From the NCBI RefSeq assembly GCF_030646155.1, contig NZ_JAUTDN010000015.1, positions 42,788 to 106,787 of the forward strand: a stretch of DNA of 64,000 nt. Reading direction: 5' to 3'. The stretch is from Conexibacter sp. CPCC 205762. Lineage in GTDB: Bacteria > Actinomycetota > Thermoleophilia > Solirubrobacterales > Solirubrobacteraceae. Below are positions 43,716 through 52,200 of this stretch, piece after piece (position 1 is the stretch's first letter; each line of letters opens with the position of its first letter). Position numbers and translations under genes: made by a program. The notes under the pieces were generated by a model that ran no database searches, was not told where the DNA came from, and worked only from the letters and a program-made list of their open reading frames with translations.

Positions 43716-44842
43716 GCCGGCGTCCCGTCGCGATGGTGCTGCCACACGACGCGCGCGCTGAGGGCGGTCGTGATCTCGTAGTTGATCGTGTCGATCCGCC
43801 GCGCCAGCTCCTCGGCGCCGATCCGCTCCTCCCCCATCGCGCCGATCAGGACCGCCTCGTCGCCGACCGCGATCCCGGCCGGGTCGGGCCCGACGTCGAC
43901 GCAGACGTTGTCCATGCTGACGCGGCCGACGAGCGGCACGCGGCGGCCGCCGACGAGCGCGACGCCGTTGTTGGAGAAGGCGCGCCGGAAGCCGTCGCCG
44001 TAGCCGATCGGCAGCGTCGCGATCCAGGTCGGCGTCGTCGCCGTGAAGGTGCCGCCGTAGCCGACCGTCTGCCCCGGCGCCAGCGGCTTCAGCGCTGCGA
44101 CGTAGGAGCGCAGCTCCAGGGCCGGCTCCAGCCCGTGGTCGGCCGGGTCGCGCTGCCACGGGTCGAGCCCGTAGACGGCGATCCCGCAGCGGACCATGTC
44201 GAGCCGGCTCTCCGGCAGGCAGAGCGCGGCCGGGCTGTTGGCGGCGTGCAATATCGCGCCGGGCACCAGCTCGCGCAGGCGCGCGCCGAAGGCGACGAAG
44301 CCGGCCAGCTCGCGCCGCGTCCGCTCGACGTCCTCGTCGGCGCTGGGGAAGTGGATCATCGCCCCGGTCAGCTCCAGCCCCGGCGCCGCCAGCGCCGCGC
44401 GGCCGACGGTCAGCAGCGCGTCCGGGTCGCGCGTGCCGAGCCGGCCCATGCCGACGTCGAGCTTGAGGTGGACGCGGATCGTGCGTCCGCGCGCCGCCGC
44501 CTCGTGCGCGAGCCGCGCGACGAACGGCTCGCTCCAGGCGACGACGTCGGCGTCGGCGTCGAGCGCCTGCGACAGCTCCTCCCCGCCGATCGCGCCGAGC
44601 ACCAGCAGCCGCCCCTCGATCCCGCCGGCGCGCAGCTCGGCCGCCTCGCGCGCCGCCGCGACCGCCAACCAGGTGGCGCCACCGGCCTGCGCCGCACGCG
44701 CCGCCTGCACCGCCCCGTGGCCGTACGCGTTCGCCTTCACGACGGCGCACAGCGCGGCCGCCCCGATCCGCTCGTCCAGCAGCGCGCAGTTGCGCTCGAT
44801 CGCGGCGAGGTTGACGCGGGCGAGTGCGCGCGCGGGGCTCAC
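43712..44842 (-). CDS. alr: Alanine racemase
   Basis: The PLP enzyme converts L-alanine to D-alanine for peptidoglycan. It has 376 residues. AVVKANAYGHGAVQAARAA contains the PLP lysine near residue 36. MIHFPSADED and VRCGIAVYGLDP are family segments. GRVSMDNVCVDVG in the C-terminal half is followed by EELARRIDTINYEI, near the tyrosine end. The GTG overlaps the stop of the CBS gene (GTGA). Its place next to acpS and nnr is conserved in many actinobacteria. Confidence 0.95.
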   Translation of the reverse strand: MSPARALARVNLAAIERNCALLDERIGAAALCAVVKANAYGHGAVQAARAAQAGGATWLAVAAAREAAELRAGGIEGRLLVLGAIGGEELSQALDADADVVAWSEPFVARLAHEAAARGRTIRVHLKLDVGMGRLGTRDPDALLTVGRAALAAPGLELTGAMIHFPSADEDVERTRRELAGFVAFGARLRELVPGAILHAANSPAALCLPESRLDMVRCGIAVYGLDPWQRDPADHGLEPALELRSYVAALKPLAPGQTVGYGGTFTATTPTWIATLPIGYGDGFRRAFSNNGVALVGGRRVPLVGRVSMDNVCVDVGPDPAGIAVGDEAVLIGAMGEERIGAEELARRIDTINYEITTALSARVVWQHHRDGTPA

Positions 44843-45300
44843 GCTTCCGAGACGAGCGCTTCCAGCACGTCGAGACGGGTGACGACGCCGACGAGCCGTC
44901 CGTGCTCGACGACGGGGAGGCGGTTGTGCTTGCGCTCCGCGATCAGCCGCGCCGCCTCGCGCACGTCGGCGTCAGCGTCGACCGTCACCGGATCGGCGGT
45001 CATGATCTCCTCCGCCGTCGTCGCGATCGCCTTGCGGAAGCGCTCCTCGAAGCGCTTGACCGGCCCGAGGAAGATCTGCGCGCCGAACAGGTCGATGTGC
45101 AGCGGGAGGCGCAGGTCCTCCTCCTCGTCGATCATCACGAGGTCGGCCTCGGTGACGATTCCGATCGGCCGCCCGCCCTCGTTGACCACCGGCACGCCCG
45201 GCAGCTCGTGATCGCGCAGCGTGCGCAGCACCGTCTCGACGGTGTCCTCCGGCGTGACCGTGACGGGGTCACGCTCCATGATCTCGGCGACCTTCGGCAT
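44839..45300 (-). CDS. CBS-domain protein inside the cell-wall operon
   Basis: The protein has 153 residues with two CBS motifs separated by a 30-residue insert (LPLHIDLFGAQIFLGPVKRF). The first motif is MERDPVTVTPEDTVETVLRT and the second has MTADPVTVDADADVREAARL. It probably senses adenine nucleotides. It sits between nnr and alr and overlaps the alr start, so it is translated with them. It could be a regulator of its neighbours, but this is inferred only from position. Confidence 0.85.
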   Translation of the reverse strand: MPKVAEIMERDPVTVTPEDTVETVLRTLRDHELPGVPVVNEGGRPIGIVTEADLVMIDEEEDLRLPLHIDLFGAQIFLGPVKRFEERFRKAIATTAEEIMTADPVTVDADADVREAARLIAERKHNRLPVVEHGRLVGVVTRLDVLEALVSEA

Positions 45301-45310
45301 GCGCGGCAGC

Positions 45311-46858
45311 CTATCCGACGCCAGCCTCGCGGCGAGCCGCGGGCAGCGCCTCGATCACGTCGCCGGCGATCGCGCCCTCGACGCCGATCCGCTCGCCGAC
45401 GATCCGCCCCGCGCGACGGTGCAGCTCGACGCCGGCGCAGGCGGCCTCGAAGGCCGGCACGCGGCGCGCCAGCAGCGCGCCGATCGTGCCGCTCAAGACG
45501 TCCCCGGTGCCGGCGGTCGCGAGCGCGGGCGCGTCGCCGCGGCTGATCGCGACCGGCCCGCCGGGCGCGACGACGACCGTGTCGTCGCCCTTCAGCACGA
45601 CGACCGCGTTCGCCGCCTCGGCGGCCGCTTGCGCGAGCGCCAGGCGGTGGGCGCGGACCGCGTCGGAGTCGACGTCGAGCAGCCGCGCCAGCTCGCCGCC
45701 GTGGGGCGTCAGCACGGTCGCGTGGGAACGGCCGTGGAGCAGGTCGAGCCGGCCGGCGTGGGCGTTGAGGCCGTCGGCGTCGAGCAGCAGCGGCAGCGGC
45801 GCCGCGGCTGCGAGCGCGCGGGCGAACGCGAGCGCGTGGTCGGAGCGGCCGAGGCCGGGGCCGAGCACGAGCGCGTCGGCTCGCTCCAGCCGCTCCAGCA
45901 GCGGCGCGGCCGCCTCCTCGGCGAACGCGCCGTCGCGCTCGGGCAGCCCGACCGACATCACCTCGCGCTGGCCCAGCTCGAAGACGAGCTCGAGCGACTG
46001 CGGGACGGCGGCGGTGACGTAGCCGGCGCCGGCGCGGGCGGCGGCGGCGCTGGCCAGCCGCGGCGCGCCGCTGAGGCCGCTCGACCCGCCGGCGACGAAG
46101 ACGTTGCCGCCGTCGAACTTGGTCGCGTCGGCGCCGCGGCGCGGCAGCGCCTCCAACGCGCCGGGGCCGATCAGGCCGGCGCGCGCCGCGGTCTCCGCGG
46201 GCCGCTCGGCGCTCGCCGGGATGCCGATGTCGATCACCTCGACGGTGCCGGCATGCTGCTTGCCGGGGCTGATCCAGAGGCCCGGCTTGGCGGCGTGGAA
46301 GGTGGCGGTCGCGGTCGCCTGGACGGCCGGCCCGGCGATCTCGCCGGTCGAGCCGTCGACGCCGCTGGGCACGTCGCAGGCGACGACCTTCACGCCCCGC
46401 TCGGCGGCCAGCACTATCGCCTCGATCGCGTCGCCGACGAGCCCGCGCGGGAGGCCGCTGGCGCCGGTCCCGAGCACGGCGTCGACGATCCCCGCGACCT
46501 CGACCAGCGCGCCCGGGTTGAACTGCCGCGGCGGCGCGCCGCAGAGGCGGCCCAGCGCCAGCAGCGCGTCGCCGGCCAGCTCGCTCGGCTGCGGCAGCAG
46601 CTGGACGTCGACCTCGCGGCCGGCCTCGCGCAGCAGCCGCGCGACGACGAGCCCGTCGCCGCCGTTGTTGCCCTTGCCGCAGACGACCGCGATCGTCCCC
46701 TGCGGAATCGTCCGCTGCGTCAGCTCGAAGAGGCCGCGGCCGGCCCGCTCCATCAGCTCGATCCCGGCGATCCCGCGCACTCTGATCGCCCAGCCGTCGA
46801 GCGCCCGCTGGGCGGCAGCGTCGGGCAGCGGCTCCAGCCAGGCGGGCAGCGCGCTCAT
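45311..46858 (-). CDS. nnr: Bifunctional NAD(P)HX epimerase / ADP-dependent dehydratase
   Basis: The enzyme repairs hydrated NAD(P)H. It has 515 residues in two domains. The N-terminal epimerase (about 1-210) has ELMERAGRGLFELTQR, VVCGKGNNGGDGLVVARLL and CDVPSGVDGSTG. The C-terminal dehydratase (about 230-510) has VLTPHGGELARLLD, VVLKGDDTVVVAP and ATAGTGDVLSGTIGALLA. The ATG overlaps the stop of acpS (ATGA), a typical coupling. The conserved order acpS-nnr-alr supports the call. Confidence 0.95.
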   Translation of the reverse strand: MSALPAWLEPLPDAAAQRALDGWAIRVRGIAGIELMERAGRGLFELTQRTIPQGTIAVVCGKGNNGGDGLVVARLLREAGREVDVQLLPQPSELAGDALLALGRLCGAPPRQFNPGALVEVAGIVDAVLGTGASGLPRGLVGDAIEAIVLAAERGVKVVACDVPSGVDGSTGEIAGPAVQATATATFHAAKPGLWISPGKQHAGTVEVIDIGIPASAERPAETAARAGLIGPGALEALPRRGADATKFDGGNVFVAGGSSGLSGAPRLASAAAARAGAGYVTAAVPQSLELVFELGQREVMSVGLPERDGAFAEEAAAPLLERLERADALVLGPGLGRSDHALAFARALAAAAPLPLLLDADGLNAHAGRLDLLHGRSHATVLTPHGGELARLLDVDSDAVRAHRLALAQAAAEAANAVVVLKGDDTVVVAPGGPVAISRGDAPALATAGTGDVLSGTIGALLARRVPAFEAACAGVELHRRAGRIVGERIGVEGAIAGDVIEALPAARREAGVG

Positions 46859-47211
46859 GTCGCGATCGCCACCGCGGAGGCGTCGGTGCGGGTGTGCGTC
46901 AGCGAGACCTTGACCTCGGTCACGCCGAGCGCGGCGGCCGCGTTGGCGGCGGCGCCGTGGAGGACGATCGCGGGCGCGCCGTCGCCGCGCACGACCTCGA
47001 CGTCGGTGAACGACCACGCCTGCAGGCCGAGCGCCTTCGCGACCGCCTCCTTCGCGCAGAAGCGGGCCGCGAGATGCTGGCCGGGGCGGGCGCGCTCCTC
47101 GGCGTACGCCAGCTCGGCAGCGGTGAAGAGCCGCCGCGCGAGCGCCGGGCGGCGTTCGAGCGCGCGCTCGATCCGCTCGATCTCCAGCTGGTCGATCCCG
47201 ACGCCCTTCAC
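46855..47211 (-). CDS. acpS: Holo-[acyl-carrier-protein] synthase
   Basis: The enzyme transfers phosphopantetheine from CoA to acyl carrier protein. It has 118 residues, the normal AcpS size. GVGIDQLEIERIERAL contains the metal-binding aspartate, and AARFCAKEAVAKALG contains the metal-binding glutamate and lysine. VSLTHTRTDASAVAIA is the last family motif. The GTG has TACGAT 7 bases upstream and no Shine-Dalgarno, so a leaderless start between glmS and acpS is likely, although read-through from glmS is also possible. Confidence 0.93.
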   Translation of the reverse strand: MKGVGIDQLEIERIERALERRPALARRLFTAAELAYAEERARPGQHLAARFCAKEAVAKALGLQAWSFTDVEVVRGDGAPAIVLHGAAANAAAALGVTEVKVSLTHTRTDASAVAIAT

Positions 47212-47242
47212 GGCCGTGATCGTACCCGCGCCCGCGCCGGTC

Positions 47243-49114
47243 CTACTCGACCGTGACGGTCTTCGCGAGGTTGCGCGGCTGGTCGACGTTCAGTCCGCGC
47301 AGGCGGGCGATGTGGTACGAGAGCAGCTGCAGCGGCACGACCGCCAGCAGCGGCGCCAGCATCCAGTCGGTCTGCGGCACCGTCACGACCTCCTCCGCGT
47401 GCTCGCCGATCTCCGTGTTGCCCTCGCTCGCGATCGCGATCACGTGGGCGCCGCGGACTCTCACCTCCTGGATGTTGGAGATGACCTTGTCGAGCACCGG
47501 CGAGTCGGTCGCGACGCAGACGACGGGCGTGTTGTCGTCGAGCAGCGCGATCGGCCCGTGCTTCATCTCGCCGGCCGCGTAGGCGTCCGTCGCGATGTAG
47601 GAGATCTCCTTCAGCTTGAGCGCGCCCTCGAGCGCGACCGGCAGGCCGATGTGGCGGCCGAGGTAGAGGAAGAACTCAGCCTGGTAGTGGCGCTCGGCGA
47701 TCGCTCTGATCTTCTCGTCGCCGGCCTCCAGCATCTCGGCGATGTGGTGCGGCAGGTGCTTGACCTCGCCGACCAGCGCCGTCAGCTTCGCCGGCTCCAG
47801 CGTCCCGCGCAGCTCAGCCAGCCGCAGCGCGAGCAGGTACATCGCCGCCACCTGGCTGACGAACGTCTTCGTCGCCGCGACGCCGATCTCCAGCCCGGCA
47901 CGGGTGAAGAGGACGCCGTCGGCGTCACGCGTCGCCTGCGAGCCCATCACGTTCGTGATCGCCAGCACGTGCGCGCCGCGGCTCTTCGCCAGCCGCATCG
48001 CGGCGAGCGTGTCGGCCGTCTCGCCCGACTGCGAGATGCCGACGACGAGGTCGCCGGGGCCGACGACCGGGTCGCGGTAGCGGTACTCGGAGGCGACGTC
48101 CATCTCGATCGGGACGCGCGCCCAGCTCTCGATCGCGTAGCGGCCGATCAGACCGGCGTGGTAGGAGGTGCCGCAGGCGACCACGACGATCCGTCTGACG
48201 TCACGCAGGAAGGCGTCGTCGATCGTGCCGAGGTCCCCGAGGTCGACGCCGTCGCCGCGCGCCGTGCGGTCGGCGACCGTCTCGGCGACCGCGTCGGCCT
48301 GCTCGTGGATCTCCTTCAGCATGAAGGTCTCGTAGCCGCCCTTCTCGGCGGTGTCGGCGTCCCAGTCGATCGTCGTGACCTCACGCTCGATCGGCTCGCC
48401 GGCCGGCGTCATGAACTCGACGCCGCCCGGGGTCAGCACGACCAGCTCGCCGTCCTCGATGAACTGGACGTCGCTGGTGTGCTCGAGGAAGGCGGGGACG
48501 GCCGAGGCGAGGAACTGCTCGCCGTCGCCGCGGCCGACGACCAGCGGGCACTCGCGGCGCGCGCCGACCAGCAGGCCGGGCTCGTCGGCGGCCATCGCGA
48601 CGAAGGCGAAGTGGCCGACCAGCTCGCCGTAGGCGGCCTGGACGGCGGCCGGCAGGTCGCCGTCGTAGTGGCGCGAGATGACGTGCGCGATCACCTCGGC
48701 GTCGGTCTCGGAGGTGAAGCGGACGCCCTGCTCGCCGAGCTCGCGCTTGAGCGCCATGTAGTTCTCGACGATGCCGTTGACGACGATGTGGATGCGGCCG
48801 GCCTCGTCCTCGTGCGGATGGGCGTTCTGCTCGCTGACGCGGCCGTGGGTCGCCCAGCGGGTGTGGCCGATGCCGGTCGTCGGCTCGGCGGTCGCGACGG
48901 CGGCGCCGGCCTCCTCGGTAGCGGCGGCCGGCTGCGCGGCGACGGCCTCGCGCAGCGCGCTGAGGTTGCCGACGGCGCGGACGGAGTCGACGTGGTCCCC
49001 GTTCAGGACGGAGATGCCGGCGCTGTCATAGCCGCGATATTCGAGCTTCTCGAGCCCCGCGAGGAGAAGGGGCTGGACTTGACGGGCGCCGACGTATCCG
49101 ACGATGCCGCACAT
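47243..49114 (-). CDS. glmS: Glucosamine-6-phosphate synthase (isomerizing)
   Basis: The enzyme makes glucosamine-6-phosphate from fructose-6-phosphate and glutamine, the first step to UDP-GlcNAc. It has 623 residues. The N-terminal Ntn amidotransferase starts MCGIVGYVG with the catalytic cysteine at position 2 and contains TGIGHTRWATHG. Two SIS domains follow, with VACGTSYHAGLIG, GISQSGETADTLAA and KEISYIATDAYAAGEMKHG; the last bases encode LAKTVTVE. GGAGG lies before the ATG. A TAGAAT -10 candidate lies at 49194-49199 in the gap to glmM. I see no glmS ribozyme in the leader. Confidence 0.97.
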   Translation of the reverse strand: MCGIVGYVGARQVQPLLLAGLEKLEYRGYDSAGISVLNGDHVDSVRAVGNLSALREAVAAQPAAATEEAGAAVATAEPTTGIGHTRWATHGRVSEQNAHPHEDEAGRIHIVVNGIVENYMALKRELGEQGVRFTSETDAEVIAHVISRHYDGDLPAAVQAAYGELVGHFAFVAMAADEPGLLVGARRECPLVVGRGDGEQFLASAVPAFLEHTSDVQFIEDGELVVLTPGGVEFMTPAGEPIEREVTTIDWDADTAEKGGYETFMLKEIHEQADAVAETVADRTARGDGVDLGDLGTIDDAFLRDVRRIVVVACGTSYHAGLIGRYAIESWARVPIEMDVASEYRYRDPVVGPGDLVVGISQSGETADTLAAMRLAKSRGAHVLAITNVMGSQATRDADGVLFTRAGLEIGVAATKTFVSQVAAMYLLALRLAELRGTLEPAKLTALVGEVKHLPHHIAEMLEAGDEKIRAIAERHYQAEFFLYLGRHIGLPVALEGALKLKEISYIATDAYAAGEMKHGPIALLDDNTPVVCVATDSPVLDKVISNIQEVRVRGAHVIAIASEGNTEIGEHAEEVVTVPQTDWMLAPLLAVVPLQLLSYHIARLRGLNVDQPRNLAKTVTVE

Positions 49115-49289
49115 GGGGGAACCTCCGTGTGGAACGACGAGCGCCGCGCTGGCTGGTGCGGCTGCAGGTATGGCGCTGACGGCGCGCCGCAGAATTCTAG
49201 CGGGCGTCCGGTCGGCGCTCTGACGCGCGCCGCCCGCACTGGTTTCAGGTATCGGCTCGGCGCGAGCCGCGCTTGAGCCGCAGCGCAGC

Positions 49290-50639
49290 TCAGCCGGCCG
49301 GCTGCGAGGCGGCGGCCTCGGCCTGCTCGACGAGGCGGGCGCAGACGGCGTCGGCCTCGTCGTCCTCAGGCGCCTCGACCATCACGCGCAGCAGCGGCTC
49401 GGTCCCGGAGGCGCGCACGAGCACGCGCCCGCGACCCTCCAACCCCGCCGACTCGCGTTCGATCGCCGCCTGCATGCGCGGATCGGCCGCGGCCCGCTCC
49501 AGCGACGAGCGGTCGGGCAGACGGACGTTGACGAGCCGCTGCGGCAGCTTCTCCATCCCGCCGCGCTCGCCCAGCGACTTGCCGCCCAGCGCCTCCAGCG
49601 TCAGCAGCGCGCTGGCGATGCCGTCGCCGGAGGGCGCGAAGCCCAGCTCGACGATGTGGCCCGACTGCTCGCCGCCGAGCGCCCAGTCGCGCTCGCGCAG
49701 CGCCTCCAGCACGTAGCGGTCGCCGACGGAGGTGATCGCGACCTCGATCCCGGCCTCCGCCATCGCCGCGTGGAAGCCGTAGTTCGTCATCACCGTCACG
49801 GCGACGCCGTCGCCGCGCAGTCTCCCCTGCGCGCGCAGGTGCAGCGCGGCGAGCGCGACCAGCTCGTCGCCGTCGACGACCGTGCCGTCGCCGTCGACGG
49901 CCAGCACGCGGTCGCCGTCGCCGTCGAAGCCGAAGCCGGCGTCGTGGTCGCCGGCGCGCATCGCGGCGGCGAGGCCGTCGAGGTGGGTCGAGCCGCAGTT
50001 GGCGTTGATGTTGCGGCCGTCGGGCGCGTCGGCGAGCACGTCGACGTGGGCGCCGAGGCGGCGGAAGATCTCGGGCGCGGCCTTGTAGGTCGCACCGTTG
50101 GCGCAGTCGAGCAGGATCCGCCGGCCGCTGAGGTCGAGCGCGCCGAAGCGCGTCTGCAGCTCGCGCAGGTAGTCGTCGAGCGTGCCGTGCAGCTGGCTGA
50201 CGCCGCCGATCGCGAGCGGCTGGACGGGCGGGCCGTCGAGCAGCGCCTCGATCTCCTCCTCGACCGCGTCGGAGAGCTTGTCGCCGTCGCTGCCGAAGAA
50301 CTTGACGCCGTTGTCGGCGTAGGGATTGTGCGACGCCGACAGCACGACGCCGAGGTCGAAGCCGTAGCGGCGGATCAGCAGCGGCGCGGCCGGGGTCGGC
50401 AGCACGCCGCCGAGCAGCGCGAGTCCGCCGGCGGCAGCGACGCCCGCGGCGACCGCTGCCTCCAGCATCTCTCCCGACTCGCGCGTGTCGCGGATCACGA
50501 GCACGCGCGGGCGGTGGTCGGCGGCTGACGCGGCGATGCGCGCCGTTGCGGCGCGCGCCAGACCGAGCGTCAGCTCAGCCGACAGAAACTCGCCGGCGAC
50601 GCCGCGGACACCGTCCGTGCCGAACAACCGGCGAGCCAT
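49290..50639 (-). CDS. glmM: Phosphoglucosamine mutase
   Basis: The enzyme converts glucosamine-6-phosphate to glucosamine-1-phosphate. It has 449 residues. FGTDGVRGVAGEFLSAE is the start, VVLSASHNPYADNG holds the phosphoserine, GFDGDGDRVLAVD is the magnesium loop, and VRASGTEPLLRVMVEA is the phosphate-binding end. It lies 9 bases after the rpsI stop and is part of the rplM-rpsI-glmM run. TAGCTT, made in part from the rpsI stop codon, lies 6 bases before the ATG and may allow a second leaderless start. Confidence 0.97.
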   Translation of the reverse strand: MARRLFGTDGVRGVAGEFLSAELTLGLARAATARIAASAADHRPRVLVIRDTRESGEMLEAAVAAGVAAAGGLALLGGVLPTPAAPLLIRRYGFDLGVVLSASHNPYADNGVKFFGSDGDKLSDAVEEEIEALLDGPPVQPLAIGGVSQLHGTLDDYLRELQTRFGALDLSGRRILLDCANGATYKAAPEIFRRLGAHVDVLADAPDGRNINANCGSTHLDGLAAAMRAGDHDAGFGFDGDGDRVLAVDGDGTVVDGDELVALAALHLRAQGRLRGDGVAVTVMTNYGFHAAMAEAGIEVAITSVGDRYVLEALRERDWALGGEQSGHIVELGFAPSGDGIASALLTLEALGGKSLGERGGMEKLPQRLVNVRLPDRSSLERAAADPRMQAAIERESAGLEGRGRVLVRASGTEPLLRVMVEAPEDDEADAVCARLVEQAEAAASQPAG

Positions 50640-50648
50640 GGCAGAAAG

Positions 50649-51416
50649 CTAGCGCTTCGAGAACTGCGGACGCTTACGCGCCTTCTTGAGGCCGGCCTTC
50701 TTGCGCTCCTTGACGCGCGGATCACGCGTCAGGAAGCCGCGCTTCTTCAGCTCGCCACGAAGGTTCGGGTCGGCCACCAGCAGCGCACGCGAGATGCCGT
50801 GACGCAGCGCGCCGGCCTGCGCCGAGACGCCGCCGCCGTGCATCTTGGCGATCACGTCCATGCGCTCCTCGAAGCCGACGGCCTCGAGCGGCTGACGGAT
50901 GTTGCGCTGCAGCGTCGGGCGCGGGAAGAAGTCGTCAAGCGGCTTGCCGTTGATCGTGTACTGCCCCGTGCCCGGCTTCAGGATCACGCGCGCGACGGCC
51001 GTCTTGCGCTTGCCCGTCGCGGTGTAGCGAGCGTCGGCCGCGAGCGAGATCGCCGCGTCGGCGATCGGCTGGGCCTCGACCTCGTCCTCGGAGTCCGAGT
51101 CGCCCGAGGCGGTCGCCTCGTCGTCCTCGTCGTCGTCCTCGGAGGGCTCGCCCTCGAGCACGATGTCCGGCACGAGATCGGCACCGGGGATCTCCGGCTT
51201 GACGCGCGGGGTCTCCTCGATCTCCTCCTCGAGCAGCTCCTCGTCGCCACCCTCAGCCTTGGGCTGCTCCTGCACGGCGGGCTGCTCGGCAGCCTCGTCG
51301 GCGGGCGGCGCGGCCTCGGCGACGGGCTCCGGCGCCTCGTTGGCGGCCTCGACGGGCTCCTCGGGCGTCTCGCCCGCGGGGTTGCGCTCGTCTTCGGGCT
51401 GCTCGACGTCGGACAC
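50649..51416 (-). CDS. rpsI: Ribosomal protein uS9 with a long acidic N-terminal extension
   Basis: The C-terminal 130 residues are a normal S9: [20 protein letters not shown], then [18 protein letters not shown] and the basic tail [12 protein letters not shown]. Before it stand about 125 residues rich in Glu, Asp, Pro and Ala (for example [17 protein letters not shown] and [20 protein letters not shown]), so the protein has 255 residues instead of about 130. The GTG start shares its G with the rplM stop (TAGTG), so the extension is translated in frame from a coupled start. The extension may be disordered; its role is unknown. Confidence 0.93.
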   Translation of the reverse strand: MSDVEQPEDERNPAGETPEEPVEAANEAPEPVAEAAPPADEAAEQPAVQEQPKAEGGDEELLEEEIEETPRVKPEIPGADLVPDIVLEGEPSEDDDEDDEATASGDSDSEDEVEAQPIADAAISLAADARYTATGKRKTAVARVILKPGTGQYTINGKPLDDFFPRPTLQRNIRQPLEAVGFEERMDVIAKMHGGGVSAQAGALRHGISRALLVADPNLRGELKKRGFLTRDPRVKERKKAGLKKARKRPQFSKR

Positions 51417-51850
51417 TAGGCTTCGATCTCCATCGGTTGCGGCTGCTGGGCGGTGTGCGGGTGCTCCGGACCGGCGTACACCTTCAGCTTCGTCAGCTGC
51501 TTGCGCGCGAGGCGGTTGCGGGGCAGCATGCCCCTGACCGCGATGCGGATGACTTCCTCGGGCCGGCGCTCGAGCATCTCCTCGAGGGAGCGCGAACGGA
51601 GACCGCCCGGGTAGCCGGTGTGCCGGTAGTAGCGCTTGTCTGCCCGCTTGTTGCCCGACACCGAGATCTTCTCGGCGTTGACCACGACGACGAAGTCGCC
51701 AGTGTCGACGTGGGGCGTGTAGGTGGGCTTGCGCTTGCCGCGGAGAGCGTCAGCGATCTGCGTCGCGAGGCGTCCGAGCGTCTGCCCGTTCGCGTCCACG
51801 ACGAGCCAGTTGCGCTCGCGGTCAGTGGGATTGGCGACGTAAGTTCTCAT
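51416..51850 (-). CDS. rplM: Ribosomal protein uL13
   Basis: The large-subunit protein has 144 residues, the usual length. [54 protein letters not shown] and [20 protein letters not shown] are the family signatures. The ATG at 51850 is used; a few upstream codons in frame lie inside the leader hairpin. No Shine-Dalgarno is visible; instead a hairpin with a T-rich tail ends 12 bases before the ATG. It is the first gene of the minus-strand block. Confidence 0.96.
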   Translation of the reverse strand: MRTYVANPTDRERNWLVVDANGQTLGRLATQIADALRGKRKPTYTPHVDTGDFVVVVNAEKISVSGNKRADKRYYRHTGYPGGLRSRSLEEMLERRPEEVIRIAVRGMLPRNRLARKQLTKLKVYAGPEHPHTAQQPQPMEIEA

Positions 51851-51897
51851 GGCAAGAAAAGGGCCGCGCACCGTGGCGCGGCGGGGTGAGCACTATA
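51851..51897 (-). promoter_or_regulatory. rplM promoter -10 and 5'-terminal leader hairpin
   Basis: TATAGT (51892-51897 on the minus strand) is a good -10. The predicted mRNA starts near 51885 and folds at once into GCCGCGC with GCGCGGC (51876-51882 with 51863-51869), followed by CCTTTTCTT and then the ATG. It looks like a short terminator or an autoregulatory site for L13. Distance from the start site is small for termination, so translational control is also possible. Confidence 0.45.
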
Positions 51898-52013
51898 GAG
51901 AACAGTTCCGCTTGATGTCGAGCGATGGCGCCCGACCGCCCGTCCGGCGCTCGCGGCCAACAGTGATCGGCAGCCTGCGGAAGAGATTTAGCTTTCTCCG
52001 TCGGCGCGATCCA

Positions 52014-52019
52014 TATACT
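52014..52019 (+). promoter_or_regulatory. -10 element of the riboswitch transcript
   Basis: TATACT lies about 7 bases before the predicted 5' end of the riboswitch RNA. A clear -35 is not visible 17-18 bases upstream. Together with TATAGT on the other strand it forms a divergent promoter region for rplM and the peptidase. Confidence 0.5.
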
Positions 52020-52023
52020 GCCC

Positions 52024-52178
52024 GGCGTTCCATAAGCCTGCCGAATCCCTCCACGCGAGGGAGCGGGGAAACCACTGGCGACCGCGCCCACACGCGGACG
52101 CTGGGGCGAATCCGAGCACAGGCGCTCGGTAGCGCGGCCCTTTCAGCGCGAGCCCGTCAGCTAACCCCGTAGGCCGTC
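52024..52178 (+). ncRNA. c-di-AMP riboswitch (ydaO/yuaA type)
   Basis: The leader of the M23 peptidase gene carries the conserved blocks of this riboswitch in the right order: GCCGAATCC (from 52040), GAGCGGGGAAACCA, GGGGCGAATCC, and GAGCCCGTCAGCTAACC with CGTAGGC near the 3' end. GCCT (52036-52039) can pair with AGGC (52171-52174) as the basal stem. In actinobacteria this motif normally stands before cell-wall hydrolase genes and turns them off when c-di-AMP is high. A purine-rich AAGAAAGGGG directly follows and could be the ribosome binding site. Confidence 0.92.
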
Positions 52179-52200
52179 AAGAAAGGGGCATCGCATTTCG

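Noticed and set aside
45221..49276. 1351-codon open frame on the plus strand across nnr, acpS and glmS
   Set aside because: The minus-strand genes are unmistakable; the plus frame is an antisense artefact of high GC.
49115..49289. glmS ribozyme in the leader of glmS
   Set aside because: No conserved ribozyme core is visible and it is mainly a feature of Firmicutes. The gap contains only a possible TAGAAT promoter element.
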